Assembly (NCBI GenBank): GCA_038230215.1
Contig: JBBRNR010000002.1
Coordinates: 124,001 to 188,000, forward strand
Direction: 5' to 3'
Length of the DNA: 64,000 bases
Source: DASVRZ01 sp038230215
GTDB lineage: Bacteria > Verrucomicrobiota > Verrucomicrobiia > Chthoniobacterales > DASVRZ01
Below, piece after piece: positions 1 to 8,439 of this stretch. A model generated the notes under the pieces. That model was not told where the DNA came from. It ran no database searches and saw nothing but the letters and a program-made list of their open reading frames with translations. The position numbers and the translations under genes are program-made. The number at the start of each line of letters is the position of its first letter. The stretch's first letter is position 1.

Positions 1-200
1 GGCCCACGCAACGCCACGTTTTGCTCTCTCCAGAATGGATCGAACGCGTCTCATTTGAAAAAGCCGAAGTCGTCGTGAACCTTCCATCTTCCCGCATCGA
101 AGATGCACCGGAGTACGATCCCGATCAGCCGATCACCCGCGCATACGAGGACAAGTTGCACGCCCATTACGACCGCACGGCATACTGGCTGCCCAAGTAG
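1..200 (+). CDS. PRC-barrel domain protein, C-terminal fragment
   Basis: Only the last 65 codons or so are present; the start lies before the window. The open frame reads through RHVLLSPEWIERVSFEKAEV and later SRIEDAPEYD, PITRAYEDKLHAHYDR and a terminal YWLPK. This is the pattern of bacterial PRC-barrel stress proteins, in which a beta-barrel segment is followed by an acidic PEYD/PI(T/N)R-Y tail. Such proteins are small and soluble and their role is poorly defined (envelope or photosynthetic-stress related in other phyla). It converges on lpxB, with about 30 bp between the two stop codons. Family assignment is by eye. Confidence 0.7.
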   Translation, partial: PTQRHVLLSPEWIERVSFEKAEVVVNLPSSRIEDAPEYDPDQPITRAYEDKLHAHYDRTAYWLPK

Positions 201-231
201 GCATTCCTACCCGCCGGGTGTGGTGGATAGT

Positions 232-1341
232 TTATGTTAGAAGCTGGCAGATGGCTGCGGCCGCCTTGCTGGCAGCTCCACGTTCTCCTAACATGCCGAT
301 GACTTCGCGCAAATCAGATTCGAGTTGCATTCGTTTCTGCGGATCGAAGAGAAAGGATTCGACGGCCATCGCAATGTAAGTCGGATCCGCTTTTTCCTGA
401 ACAAATTCCGGGATGATTTCGCGTCCGGCGAGAATGTTTACCATGCCTAGAAAAGGCACGCGAATGATGCGGCGTCCCACTTCGTAGGTGAGGGGGCTCA
501 CCTTGTAAATCAAGGCGTAGCTTAAACCAAAAAAGGCGGCTTCGAGTGTGGCCGTGCCCGAGGCGATCATTCCCGCGCCGCAGGTCTGCATCAGCGGATA
601 AGCGTTGCGCAACGTGACTTCGCAGTGGGGAAAATCGACGGTCATTTCGCGGATCAGTGTTAGGAGTTTCTCGCTTGCGGCGGGAATGGCGAAACGCAGA
701 TCCGGGTGGCGTCCGTGGAGAATCCGTCCGGCAGCTAACATGATGGGAAGTATTTTTCTAATCTCACGCTCGCGACTGCCCGGGAAGAGTCCGATGGAAC
801 TCAAATCACGACTAACACCGGGGATGCGTTTCTTCTCCAGTTCATCTAACATCGGATGACCGGCGAACTCGGTGCGAAGTCCGCTTTTTTCGTAGAGTTC
901 CTTTTCGAATGGAAAGAGGCAGATCATGAGGTCCAGCCACTTCGCCATCTTCGGAATGCGGCTGCGATTCCAGGCCCAGACTTGCGGGCTGATGTAATAG
1001 ATGATTTTCAGCGTGGGATATTTTGTGCGCAGGGCCTTGGCAAGACGGAGGTTAAAACCGGGGTAGTCGATGAGGATGACGGCATCGGGTTTTAACGTGC
1101 CGATCTCGGCGATCATGCGGTGGAATTCGCGTCGAAAATAGCCGTAGTTTTTGATCACCTCCCAGAGTCCGACCACGGCGTGGCTGGTCCATTCGAGAAA
1201 GGGTCCAGCGACGAGCGACTGCATCTCTGGTCCGCCCGCGCCGCAGAAACTCACATTGCCTAATTGCGTCTGCAAAGCACGCATCAGCGACGCGCCATGA
1301 GCGTCGCCACTGAGTTCGCCAGCCACCAGATACAGATGCAT
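232..1341 (-). CDS. lpxB: lipid-A-disaccharide synthase LpxB
   Basis: Glycosyltransferase family 19. It joins UDP-2,3-diacylglucosamine and lipid X into the lipid A disaccharide at the inner face of the cytoplasmic membrane. Visible hallmarks are the N-terminal LVAGELSGDAHGA, the PQVWAW segment, FPFEKELYEKSG followed by GHPMLDEL, the LFPGSREREI nucleotide-sugar loop, and a C-terminal NILAGREIIPEFVQ. The frame stays open for 42 more codons upstream, but that part is arginine-rich, overlaps the preceding gene and looks non-coding. The ATG giving MHLYLVAGE is the family start and gives 369 residues, near the usual length. It is the last gene of the lpxI-Gfo/Idh-lpxB operon, 5 bp after the preceding stop. 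Confidence 0.95.
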   Translation of the reverse strand: MHLYLVAGELSGDAHGASLMRALQTQLGNVSFCGAGGPEMQSLVAGPFLEWTSHAVVGLWEVIKNYGYFRREFHRMIAEIGTLKPDAVILIDYPGFNLRLAKALRTKYPTLKIIYYISPQVWAWNRSRIPKMAKWLDLMICLFPFEKELYEKSGLRTEFAGHPMLDELEKKRIPGVSRDLSSIGLFPGSREREIRKILPIMLAAGRILHGRHPDLRFAIPAASEKLLTLIREMTVDFPHCEVTLRNAYPLMQTCGAGMIASGTATLEAAFFGLSYALIYKVSPLTYEVGRRIIRVPFLGMVNILAGREIIPEFVQEKADPTYIAMAVESFLFDPQKRMQLESDLREVIGMLGERGAASKAAAAICQLLT

Positions 1342-1346
1342 CGGAG

Positions 1347-2294
1347 TTAGGGCAAAGTGTCGCCGAAAGGCGAAGCCTCGATGGCGTGCGTGATGCGAAT
1401 GGCTAGTTCCAGTGCGGCGGCGGCCTGGTTGCCGGAGACGCGCGGTTGGATGCCGGCCTGGGCGCAAACCAGGAAACTTTGCAACTGTCGGGTGAGCGCG
1501 TCATCGCGTTCGATGGGGACCACTTCCCTAATAATCTGAAAACCGTCCTTGCGGTAGATTTCGCCGGATTGCTCGCCGTAATCGAGCGACAAATAGGCGT
1601 CCTCCTGAAAGACCCGCAGCTTGCGCATTTTCTCGGGGCTGATGCGGCTTGCAGTGACGTTGGCGACAGAGCCATTTTCAAACCGAATGCGCGCATTGGC
1701 GATGTCCTCGCGCTTGCTCAAGACTGGAATACCGACGGCATCGACCGATTTGATGGGCGACTTAATGAGGTGCAAAATGACTTCCAGATCGTGGATCATG
1801 AGGTCGAGTACGACGCCGATTTCCACACTGCGATTCGGGTAGGGCGAAAGCCGGTGCGCTTCGATGAAACGCGGGTGGTTCAAGTGTTTTTCGAGCACAG
1901 CCATTACGGGGTTGAAACGCTCGACGTGGCCGACTTGCAGGATGAGCTTTTTCTCCTGCGCGAGAGCGACCAGTTTCTGCGCCTGCTCGGTCGTCTCGGT
2001 AATGGGTTTTTCGATCAGCAAATGAATGCCGCGCTCCAACAAAAATCCGGCTGTGTCGAAGTGAAATGGAGTCGGCGTGGCGACCGACGCGCAATCGACC
2101 AGCGTGGAAAATTCCTCCAGTGTTTCCACGGCACGAGTTCCATATTGATCAGCGACGGATCGAGCGTTGTCGAAGTTAACATCGTAAACTGCGCTGAAGT
2201 TAGTTTCTCCGGCGGCAGCGAGTTCTGAGTAAATGCGGGAATGGAATTTGCCGATGTGGCCAACGCCAACGATGCCGGAGCGAATTTTAGTCAT
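1347..2294 (-). CDS. Gfo/Idh/MocA-family oxidoreductase in lipid A operon
   Basis: NAD(P)-dependent sugar oxidoreductase of 315 residues. The N-terminal Rossmann motif GVGHIGKFHSRIY is visible near residues 10-22 and the family EKPITET motif, which holds the catalytic lysine, lies near residue 95. The C-terminal half has the usual alpha/beta substrate domain. It sits between lpxI and lpxB with gaps of only 5-6 bp, so it is co-transcribed with lipid A synthesis. GnnA, a member of this superfamily, oxidises UDP-GlcNAc at C3 so that GnnB can install an amino group and lipid A becomes amide-linked at that position. Context makes a GnnA-like role plausible, but no GnnB aminotransferase is visible here and the substrate is an inference. 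Confidence 0.85.
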   Translation of the reverse strand: MTKIRSGIVGVGHIGKFHSRIYSELAAAGETNFSAVYDVNFDNARSVADQYGTRAVETLEEFSTLVDCASVATPTPFHFDTAGFLLERGIHLLIEKPITETTEQAQKLVALAQEKKLILQVGHVERFNPVMAVLEKHLNHPRFIEAHRLSPYPNRSVEIGVVLDLMIHDLEVILHLIKSPIKSVDAVGIPVLSKREDIANARIRFENGSVANVTASRISPEKMRKLRVFQEDAYLSLDYGEQSGEIYRKDGFQIIREVVPIERDDALTRQLQSFLVCAQAGIQPRVSGNQAAAALELAIRITHAIEASPFGDTLP

Positions 2295-2300
2295 AGAGTA

Positions 2301-3101
2301 TTACAGGCCGTGGAGAGTGATTTTGCGGGCGACCGCATCGGCCAAAAGCTGGTCGCGTTCCAACAAAAGCGTTTTTCCAGATTCGACTCCGATTGCAATC
2401 ACGCCTGCGGCTTGTGCCGTTTCCAATGTTAGCAATCCGACAACCGGCACATCGAAGCGAAAGTCTTGGTTTGGCTTCGACACTTTCACCATCACCGCTC
2501 TGCCCTTGCCCATTTTTCCGCCGCGCTGGATGCATTCGTTGGTTCCCTCAAACGCTTCGACTGCGAGCACGGTGCCGTTCCGAACGACGACCGTCTGCCC
2601 GATGTCGAGACGGCTGACTTCCTTGGCGATGCGGAAGCCGTATGCGAGATCGTCGATAGTGCGTTTTTTTAATTTCGGACCAGCGATATGGCCTACTGGC
2701 GCGAGGGAATCTTCCAGAAAAGTTGTCGCTGATAATAATCTGACTCCGCTCTTGGCCAGCTCGTCGGCAATCCCTCCAAAAAGGCTTTCCGCGTTTCGTT
2801 CCTTGAGTCGTCCGAGCAAGAGCAACGCCTTGAAATCGGGTCGCAAATCGAATAAATTTTTCGGCGCAATCTGGCCGGCCATGATTACTTCTTCGACGCC
2901 GGATTTCTCGAAGAATCCGATCATTTTCCCGAGCTGTCCAACGCGCATCCAGGCGATTTCGTCCACCAGCGAAGCGAGTTCGGGGCAAGTCTCGTTTTCA
3001 AAAGCAGCTACTACGATTCGCTGCACCCCGGCGGCGCGCGCACGTTGCGTCAGCTCGAAGGGATACGCGCCGTTGCCAGCGATAATGCCGAGGGATTCCA
3101 T
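2301..3101 (-). CDS. lpxI: UDP-2,3-diacylglucosamine pyrophosphatase LpxI
   Basis: Hydrolyses UDP-2,3-diacylglucosamine to lipid X, the step just before LpxB; it replaces LpxH in many non-proteobacterial diderms. The N-terminus LGIIAGNGAYPFELTQRARAAG and the C-terminal block VLAVEAFEGTNECIQRGG, followed by VPVVGLLTLETA, are typical of the DUF1009/LpxI family. The length of 266 residues is normal. I chose the ATG; a TTG directly before it would add one methionine. It is the first gene of the operon and is divergent from the photolyase, with a 65 bp shared upstream gap that must hold both promoters. Confidence 0.93.
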   Translation of the reverse strand: MESLGIIAGNGAYPFELTQRARAAGVQRIVVAAFENETCPELASLVDEIAWMRVGQLGKMIGFFEKSGVEEVIMAGQIAPKNLFDLRPDFKALLLLGRLKERNAESLFGGIADELAKSGVRLLSATTFLEDSLAPVGHIAGPKLKKRTIDDLAYGFRIAKEVSRLDIGQTVVVRNGTVLAVEAFEGTNECIQRGGKMGKGRAVMVKVSKPNQDFRFDVPVVGLLTLETAQAAGVIAIGVESGKTLLLERDQLLADAVARKITLHGL

Positions 3102-3166
3102 CAATTTCGGCTAAATTAACGAAACCTCCCGCGCCCTGTCCAGCCCGCCGCGCGTATCATCTGGAG

Positions 3167-4552
3167 ATGCACATCCATTGGTTTCGCCGCGACTTGCGCC
3201 TCACTGACAACACCTCGCTCCACGCCGCTGCACAGAAGAGAATGGAAGTCGTGCCCGTTTTCATCCTCAGCGAATGGCGGGCAAATCACCTTTGGACTGG
3301 CTTGGGCCGCCAGCAATTTCTCTGTGGCTGCCTCGAATCGCTGGCGAAAAATCTCGCGCACATCGGCGGACGGCTGATCATTCGTCAGGGCGGCGCGGTC
3401 GCGGAATTGCGCAAGCTGATCCGGGAAACGCGGGCCAGTTCCATTTATACCAACCGGGATCCCGATCCGTTTGGGCGCAAAATGGAGGAGGCCGTGGCGA
3501 AAATGGCGGATGAAGAAGGTTGCCAACTCGTGCTTTGCCAGGACATCGCGATTCACGAACGAGATGAGGTGCGCACGGGAACGGGGGGAGTTTTCCGGGT
3601 TTTCACGCCGTATGCAAAAGCTTGGCGCAGACTGCCGAAGCCGGGATTGTTGCCAAAATTGACGGAGATTCGCACGCCGGAAAACATTCTGTCGCTGCCG
3701 TTGCCGACAGTGGAAACGTGGGGTTTGGACGGTCGAGTGGACATCGTCGAGCCTGGCGAACACGCCGCTCGCACTCGAATGAAAAACTTTCTCCGAAGCA
3801 AAATTTTTCAGTATTATGCGACTCGCAATCTGCCCTCCATCAACGGCGGCTCGCGACTTTCCCAGGATTTACGCTGGGGGTTACTCTCGCCACGCGAGGT
3901 TTATCTAAGGTGCGCGCGGGCTGCAGCCGATGGCGATGCAGCCGGGCGCAAAAGCGCGGAAATTTTCATCAATGAGCTAATCTGGCGCGAATTTTACCTG
4001 CAAATCCTCTGGCATTTTCCCGGAGTGCTGGACTCGGATTTCAACCCGAAATACGCCAGAGTCGAATGGAAGTCGGATGAAAAATCATTCGCGAAATGGT
4101 GCGCCGGCGAAACTGGGTTTCCCATCGTGGACGCCGCGATGCGGCAGTTAAATTCGACCGGCTACATGCACAATCGGCTGCGCATGATCACGGCGATGTT
4201 TCTAACCAAAGACCTGCACATTCACTGGCGCGAGGGAGAGCGTTATTTCATGCAGAAACTGGTGGATGGCGAGATCGCCTCGAACAACGGTGGCTGGCAA
4301 TGGAGTGCCGGAACCGGAGCCGACGCCGCGCCGTATTTTCGCATCCAAAATCCGTGGTTGCAGACGGCGCGCTTCGATCCCGAAGGGAAATTTATTTTAC
4401 GCTGGGTGCCGGAGCTTGCGGGGGTTGATCCCAGTCGATTCGCACAGCCGACGGCCATCGCACTCTCGCGAAATTATCTTCCACCAATGGTCGATCATCA
4501 CCGCGAGCGTGAAATAACTCTCGATATGTTTCAGAAAGCACTCGTCTCATGA
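3167..4552 (+). CDS. phrB: deoxyribodipyrimidine photolyase, class I
   Basis: FAD- and antenna-dependent enzyme that splits cyclobutane pyrimidine dimers with blue light. The N-terminal antenna domain starts with HWFRRDLRLTDNTSLHAA. The FAD domain shows GGSRLSQDLRWGLLSPREVY, the segment WREFYLQILWHFPG, and the strongly conserved GFPIVDAAMRQLNSTGYMHN followed by an RMI segment. Later NNGGWQW and the PYFRIQNP segment complete the DNA/FAD-binding signature. At 461 residues it has the usual class I length. A GGAG-like site lies just upstream of the ATG. It is transcribed alone, divergent from lpxI. Confidence 0.95.
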   Translation: MHIHWFRRDLRLTDNTSLHAAAQKRMEVVPVFILSEWRANHLWTGLGRQQFLCGCLESLAKNLAHIGGRLIIRQGGAVAELRKLIRETRASSIYTNRDPDPFGRKMEEAVAKMADEEGCQLVLCQDIAIHERDEVRTGTGGVFRVFTPYAKAWRRLPKPGLLPKLTEIRTPENILSLPLPTVETWGLDGRVDIVEPGEHAARTRMKNFLRSKIFQYYATRNLPSINGGSRLSQDLRWGLLSPREVYLRCARAAADGDAAGRKSAEIFINELIWREFYLQILWHFPGVLDSDFNPKYARVEWKSDEKSFAKWCAGETGFPIVDAAMRQLNSTGYMHNRLRMITAMFLTKDLHIHWREGERYFMQKLVDGEIASNNGGWQWSAGTGADAAPYFRIQNPWLQTARFDPEGKFILRWVPELAGVDPSRFAQPTAIALSRNYLPPMVDHHREREITLDMFQKALVS

Positions 4553-4567
4553 TCAGACAAGCCGAGA

Positions 4568-4594
4568 TCTCATTTATGAATATCATAAATGAGA
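4568..4594. repeat. perfect 12-bp inverted repeat downstream of phrB
   Basis: Two 12-bp arms (TCTCATTTATGA and its complement) are separated by three bases, beginning 15 bp after the photolyase stop. The stem is AT-rich and is not followed by a T-run, so it is a weak candidate for an intrinsic terminator. It could be an operator for the exported protein that starts about 80 bp further on. Confidence 0.6.
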
Positions 4595-4674
4595 CTATCT
4601 TGAGTGCTTTTACAGAGCTTCCCTCGCAAGATTTTAAAAAATGAGGCAGGTACGGCTGAGGCTCTATAGAAATC

Positions 4675-5109
4675 ATGAAGATGATTCTAGTTTTACTATC
4701 CATGAGTTTCTTATTTGCGAAAATCGAGGCGGCCGATGCAAACGTCTCTCAAAAGATGATCAACGCCTCTTTGATCGCCCGTCAGAGCAGTCTTCCTCAT
4801 TCCACCGGCTATTGCTGGAGATTCGTGAAGAAGGCTCTGGTAGCTTCCGGCGCGGTCTCTTCCTATCCAAAAACAAATCTTGCCTGCGAGGCAGGTAAGG
4901 AACTGGTCGAAGTCTATGGATTTAAGAAATTGCGCGTTTCCTCACCTTGGAAAGCACCCGTGGGAGCGGTCCTCGTCTATGCTGCCAACCGGAGATACCA
5001 TGCCGGTCACGTCGAAATTCGCGGTAGCAACGACTTCGTTTCTGATTATCGCGGTCGTCGTCCAGCAGCTTTCAAGTTCCTGGGTGCCTACGCCCAGATG
5101 GAGTCCTAA
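4675..5109 (+). CDS. exported CHAP/NlpC-P60-like putative amidase
   Basis: A protein of 144 residues with a signal peptide (MKMILVLLSMSFLFAKIEA). After it comes GYCWRFVKKALVASG, which supplies a candidate nucleophile cysteine at the head of a helix, and then GAVLVYAAN and YHAGHVEIRGSNDFVSDYRG, with a candidate catalytic histidine in GHVEIR. The Cys-helix then His-strand order is that of papain-like CHAP and NlpC/P60 cell-wall hydrolases, which cut peptidoglycan cross-bridges or stem peptides in the periplasm. The match is to the fold pattern only, and the specificity cannot be read. Base composition is lower in GC than in its neighbours. It stands alone. Confidence 0.6.
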   Translation: MKMILVLLSMSFLFAKIEAADANVSQKMINASLIARQSSLPHSTGYCWRFVKKALVASGAVSSYPKTNLACEAGKELVEVYGFKKLRVSSPWKAPVGAVLVYAANRRYHAGHVEIRGSNDFVSDYRGRRPAAFKFLGAYAQMES

Positions 5110-5290
5110 GTCGATTGGAGCTGCCCGATAAGTTCATTCATGGTTGCTCTGGCACGCGGCGGACGCCTAAATGATTACCCAGCTTGCACGCAGACGGCGG
5201 CTCGTTGACAGGGAGTCACGTCTAAATGACGTATTCCGCCGATGGATAAACCGGCGTGGTCATGAGCAACGAATAAATATAAAATTTATT

Positions 5291-5653
5291 ATGAAAACAA
5301 CTCTGATTATTTGTCTCCTTGCGGCATCCATTCTGTTCACCGGTTGCGAGACCCTTGTTGAAAGCCGCCATCCCGTTCGTGTTTATGAGCAACCGCATTA
5401 TTACAACCACGGACCGCGTCCTGACTATTACGATGGTGGTTACGGTTATCGTGATGGCCGAACATATGAGCGCGATGTAATCGTCAATAACCGACCCGAC
5501 GTTATTGTACGGCAACAGCCCCGGGTTTACCACCGCGACACCCGCGTTGTGGTGGTTCCACAGCGGTCTGCACGCACAGTGGTTCAGCACCATGATGCTC
5601 CTCGCGATACAAAGAAAAAGAAACACCACGAGAACGATCACGACAATCGCTAA
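5291..5653 (+). CDS. small Tyr/Arg/His-rich lipoprotein, function unknown
   Basis: Signal peptide with a lipobox (LLAASILFTGCE), predicting a lipid-modified cysteine and anchoring in the outer or inner membrane. The rest (120 residues in all) is low-complexity: repeated YY/DYYDGGYGYRDGR segments, then VIVNNRPDVIVRQQP, and a very basic histidine/lysine tail (KKKKHHENDHDNR). The frame is open for 40 codons upstream, but ATG plus signal peptide fixes the start. Such tyrosine-rich envelope lipoproteins are common in this type of genome and have no assigned role. The glycine-zipper lipoprotein 4 kb downstream has a similar tail composition. Confidence 0.75.
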   Translation: MKTTLIICLLAASILFTGCETLVESRHPVRVYEQPHYYNHGPRPDYYDGGYGYRDGRTYERDVIVNNRPDVIVRQQPRVYHRDTRVVVVPQRSARTVVQHHDAPRDTKKKKHHENDHDNR

Positions 5654-5671
5654 TAGCAATGAAACGCAAAT

Positions 5672-5705
5672 AGGCGACCCTGCTTAAACCAATGGGCCGC
5701 CTTTT
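5672..5705 (+). terminator. candidate intrinsic terminator after small lipoprotein gene
   Basis: A stem AGGCG-x-CCC pairs with GGG-x-CGCCT around a 13-base loop and is followed by TTTT. It starts about 20 bp after the lipoprotein stop. There is one internal mismatch and the T-run is short. Confidence 0.5.
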
Positions 5706-5824
5706 AACGGTAAAGCTTGGGTGTTTTCGGGCAGCCTGAATAGACGACCGCCCTTCATTAACGATCTCATCGTCCCCTTTGGGGGGATTCCACTTTTCAG
5801 GAAATGGTCGATGAAGGCCAGTGT

Positions 5825-7009
5825 CTAGCTTGTTTTGAAGCTGGTGCGAATTTGCTGGGCCACGAGTTCCTGCGCATCGTCGGGACGATTGCAAAGGACT
5901 GCGGCGACGACTTTTTCGCCTTGCAGGCAGGTGAGTGTGAATTGCTTTTTGCTGTATTCGCCCTCGAGTTTGGTGCGAACGATTGGCTTGGAAAAATCGC
6001 CGAGAAAACGCAGTTTTAGATCGAAGAAATCGAGCCCGAACTCCGGCAGATATTCGAATTTTTGCCGCTTGCGTCCGGTGATGTTCGCTCCTGCGGTCTG
6101 GCCCTGGAGTTCTGCGCAACTCGGATAATCCCAACGCCGCACGCTGCCAAAAATACGGTCGGGGAAAAGCGCGACCGGGCCAGCCGCATAGATGCCTTTT
6201 TCGTCCGTCTCGAGATATTCGTTGACCGGGCAGCCGTTCGGGCTGCTCAGCGGAGTGCCGGTGACGAGACGCAGATCAGGCTCGCTGCCGAGCGCGACGA
6301 CTGCCATTCCGGCGGCGAAACGTGTGCCACTTTTGAGTTGCACATTTTTCAAGACAGTCTTGCCCTCAAAGCCATTGAGATTCTCCTCCAAGGTCAATTT
6401 AATCCCGTGGGCGAGGGCGTATTCGTTGAGGAATTGACCCGTGGGTGCATCGACCAAGCCATCCAGGAGAAATTTGTCGCCACTGAGCAGGATGACATTG
6501 TGATTGCTCGATTTGAGGGCGGCAGCGTAATGCAACCCTGCGAGACCGGACCCGATGACTACGCAGCCTTTTTCATGGCTGGAAATCTCTCGAATCGCAC
6601 CGAGATCGTGCGCTGTCCGGGGATAAATGATGTTACCAAGGTTAAAGCCGGCGATCTGCGGACGCTTCGGGCGCGAGCCGGTGGCGATGAGGGCTTTTTT
6701 GAACTCGATTGTCTGCCCGGTGTTGAGCACGGCGAGGCGGCGCTCGATGTTGAACTGGGTGACTAGCGTGCTCGGGCGGTAGTCGATTTTGTTTTCCTTA
6801 AACCAGCCGTCGGGTGACACGGTAATGCTGGAGGGATTGGTCAGGCCTTCCTTGAACCATTGCTTGTCGAGCACAGGTAGCCGGTGGGGAGGAAGATGGT
6901 CGTCGCCCACGAGCAGAACACTGCCTTTGTGATCATACTGGCGGAGGGCTTGGCAGGCATGGAAAGCGGTCAAGCCGGCTCCGACAAAAAGGTAATCGCG
7001 GTGGATCAT
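5825..7009 (-). CDS. FAD-dependent pyridine nucleotide-disulphide-type oxidoreductase
   Basis: A flavoprotein of 394 residues with an N-terminal dinucleotide site FVGAGLTAFHACQAL, the PPHRLPVLDKQWF segment typical of ferredoxin/rubredoxin reductases and related NAD(P)H oxidoreductases, a central second Rossmann motif VIGSGLAGLHYAAAL (NAD(P)H), and the FAD-pyrophosphate motif GIYAAGPVALFPD. No CxxxxC redox disulphide is seen, so it probably passes electrons to a separate carrier rather than being a disulphide reductase. No ferredoxin or Rieske gene is adjacent, though a single-cluster ferredoxin lies at about 24.4 kb. The partner is unknown. Confidence 0.8.
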   Translation of the reverse strand: MIHRDYLFVGAGLTAFHACQALRQYDHKGSVLLVGDDHLPPHRLPVLDKQWFKEGLTNPSSITVSPDGWFKENKIDYRPSTLVTQFNIERRLAVLNTGQTIEFKKALIATGSRPKRPQIAGFNLGNIIYPRTAHDLGAIREISSHEKGCVVIGSGLAGLHYAAALKSSNHNVILLSGDKFLLDGLVDAPTGQFLNEYALAHGIKLTLEENLNGFEGKTVLKNVQLKSGTRFAAGMAVVALGSEPDLRLVTGTPLSSPNGCPVNEYLETDEKGIYAAGPVALFPDRIFGSVRRWDYPSCAELQGQTAGANITGRKRQKFEYLPEFGLDFFDLKLRFLGDFSKPIVRTKLEGEYSKKQFTLTCLQGEKVVAAVLCNRPDDAQELVAQQIRTSFKTS

Positions 7010-7075
7010 TGCAGAAAGCTAAATGACCTTCAGGAAAAGTGGCGAGCAAATTCCGACTAAACCGGAAAGAGGAGG

Positions 7076-8275
7076 CTAATAACCGTCCTTTTTCAACGGG
7101 CGGCGCAGGCCCAGAGTGAGATACGGGTCGGGGGAAAATTGATAGCCAAGTAGGGGTGGCGCGGGTTCGATAAACTTCTGGAGCGTGAGGTATTTGAACT
7201 GCGAACCCATGCTTTCGGGGTGAGTAAGCGTCTGTAATTCCCTCAAGCGCTGTGCTGTGGCCTCGCTTAACTGACCCGCTTGGGATTCGGCTTCAATGGC
7301 GGTGAATTCACTCTGACCCACGCCGACGAGGAAATGATTCTGGTCCGCAAAACCAGTGACTTCCATTTCACTCGCCAGAGCGACCTCTGCGATGCTGGTG
7401 AAATCCACATGCGCGGTGATGTCCGTCTCGCCGAGCTTCTCAAACGGGTTGTAATGGCGCTCGTGCTTACGGTAGCACGTCAGAGTTCCCTCAGTTCGTT
7501 CCAGGGAATAAAACTGATGGCGAGAGTAGCCGTAATCGATCACCATAATGTAACCGCAACGCAGGGCGCGGGCGGCGTTCTCCATCCAAGTCATGGCCCG
7601 CAGATTCACCTCGGTTCGATATTGATCTGGGAGCGCCGTGGGGAGCTTGGTGAGGTATTTGGCCAAGATCTGAGTCGATGGCTTACCAAGGGTGAAAGTG
7701 AAGTTTCCACTGTCGTAATCCACGTAATTCTCCAGCCATTCATTACGAATCAGCGAAACGAGATGCACTGGCATGGCGTCGAGGAGTTCATTGCAAAAAT
7801 ACACGCCAAAAATCGAGCCGTTGCCCAGCGCATCGATCTCCTCCGACCAGCCGGTGCGCTGCCTGCCGAAACGGGCCAGGCGTTTCTTCTGCTCCGCCGC
7901 CAGCACCGCAGATGGCTCGATGATCCAGTAGCGCAAGGACTGAAAGAAATCCGGAAACAAGATTCCCGCCGTCTCCAAAATATCGCTGGCCAGCTGGCCG
8001 CGATCCGCCGCCTGCTCGACGATAGTAAATTCATCGGGCCTCCCCAATCGCGTCCACATTTCGTGGAATTGGCGCGTGAGCAATTCACCGAAAGTCCTGC
8101 CCACACTGACACTTGTATAGAAGTCGCCCAGCCTGCCGATCGTCGCCTTGCCGGAGGAATAATAGCCCCATTCCGGGTGGTAAAGCGCCTGCTGCATGAA
8201 CCAGCGAAACGTTACGGGACCATGACGCAAAATCTGGTCGCGAAAGTGCTGCGTCAATTCTTCCGAGAGGGACAT
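7076..8275 (-). CDS. MidA/NDUFAF7-family (DUF185) SAM-dependent methyltransferase
   Basis: The family methylates protein arginine; NDUFAF7 acts on a complex I subunit during assembly, and bacterial members are less well studied. Visible features are WFMQQALYHPEWGYYSSG near the start, GDFYTSVSVGRTFGELL, the acidic motif YWIIEPSAVLAAEQ and FCNELLDAMPVHLV, all as in DUF185 proteins. The ATG giving MSLSEELTQHF was chosen; the frame extends 45 codons further, but that part is unlike the family and would overlap the start region of the divergent synthase gene. The product has 399 residues. It follows, on the same strand, the HpnD-like gene's shared promoter gap. Confidence 0.85.
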   Translation of the reverse strand: MSLSEELTQHFRDQILRHGPVTFRWFMQQALYHPEWGYYSSGKATIGRLGDFYTSVSVGRTFGELLTRQFHEMWTRLGRPDEFTIVEQAADRGQLASDILETAGILFPDFFQSLRYWIIEPSAVLAAEQKKRLARFGRQRTGWSEEIDALGNGSIFGVYFCNELLDAMPVHLVSLIRNEWLENYVDYDSGNFTFTLGKPSTQILAKYLTKLPTALPDQYRTEVNLRAMTWMENAARALRCGYIMVIDYGYSRHQFYSLERTEGTLTCYRKHERHYNPFEKLGETDITAHVDFTSIAEVALASEMEVTGFADQNHFLVGVGQSEFTAIEAESQAGQLSEATAQRLRELQTLTHPESMGSQFKYLTLQKFIEPAPPLLGYQFSPDPYLTLGLRRPLKKDGY

Positions 8276-8439
8276 CACGGGTAAAGTGGAGGCGGCCTCT
8301 CGGTATGACAAGTGCAAATACGAGTCGCAAAAGATCGAAAAATATTTTTGCGACTCGGTTTTAGTCTGACATATCATGCCGCGATGCGGACCAAGGATAA
8401 ATTTTGTCATTTGCCAGACATCTTGTGACGTCTTCTGAG

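Noticed and set aside
8404..8439. TTG start that would lengthen the HpnD-like protein by 12 residues
   Set aside because: The ATG gives the family-typical N-terminus and the extra residues match nothing.
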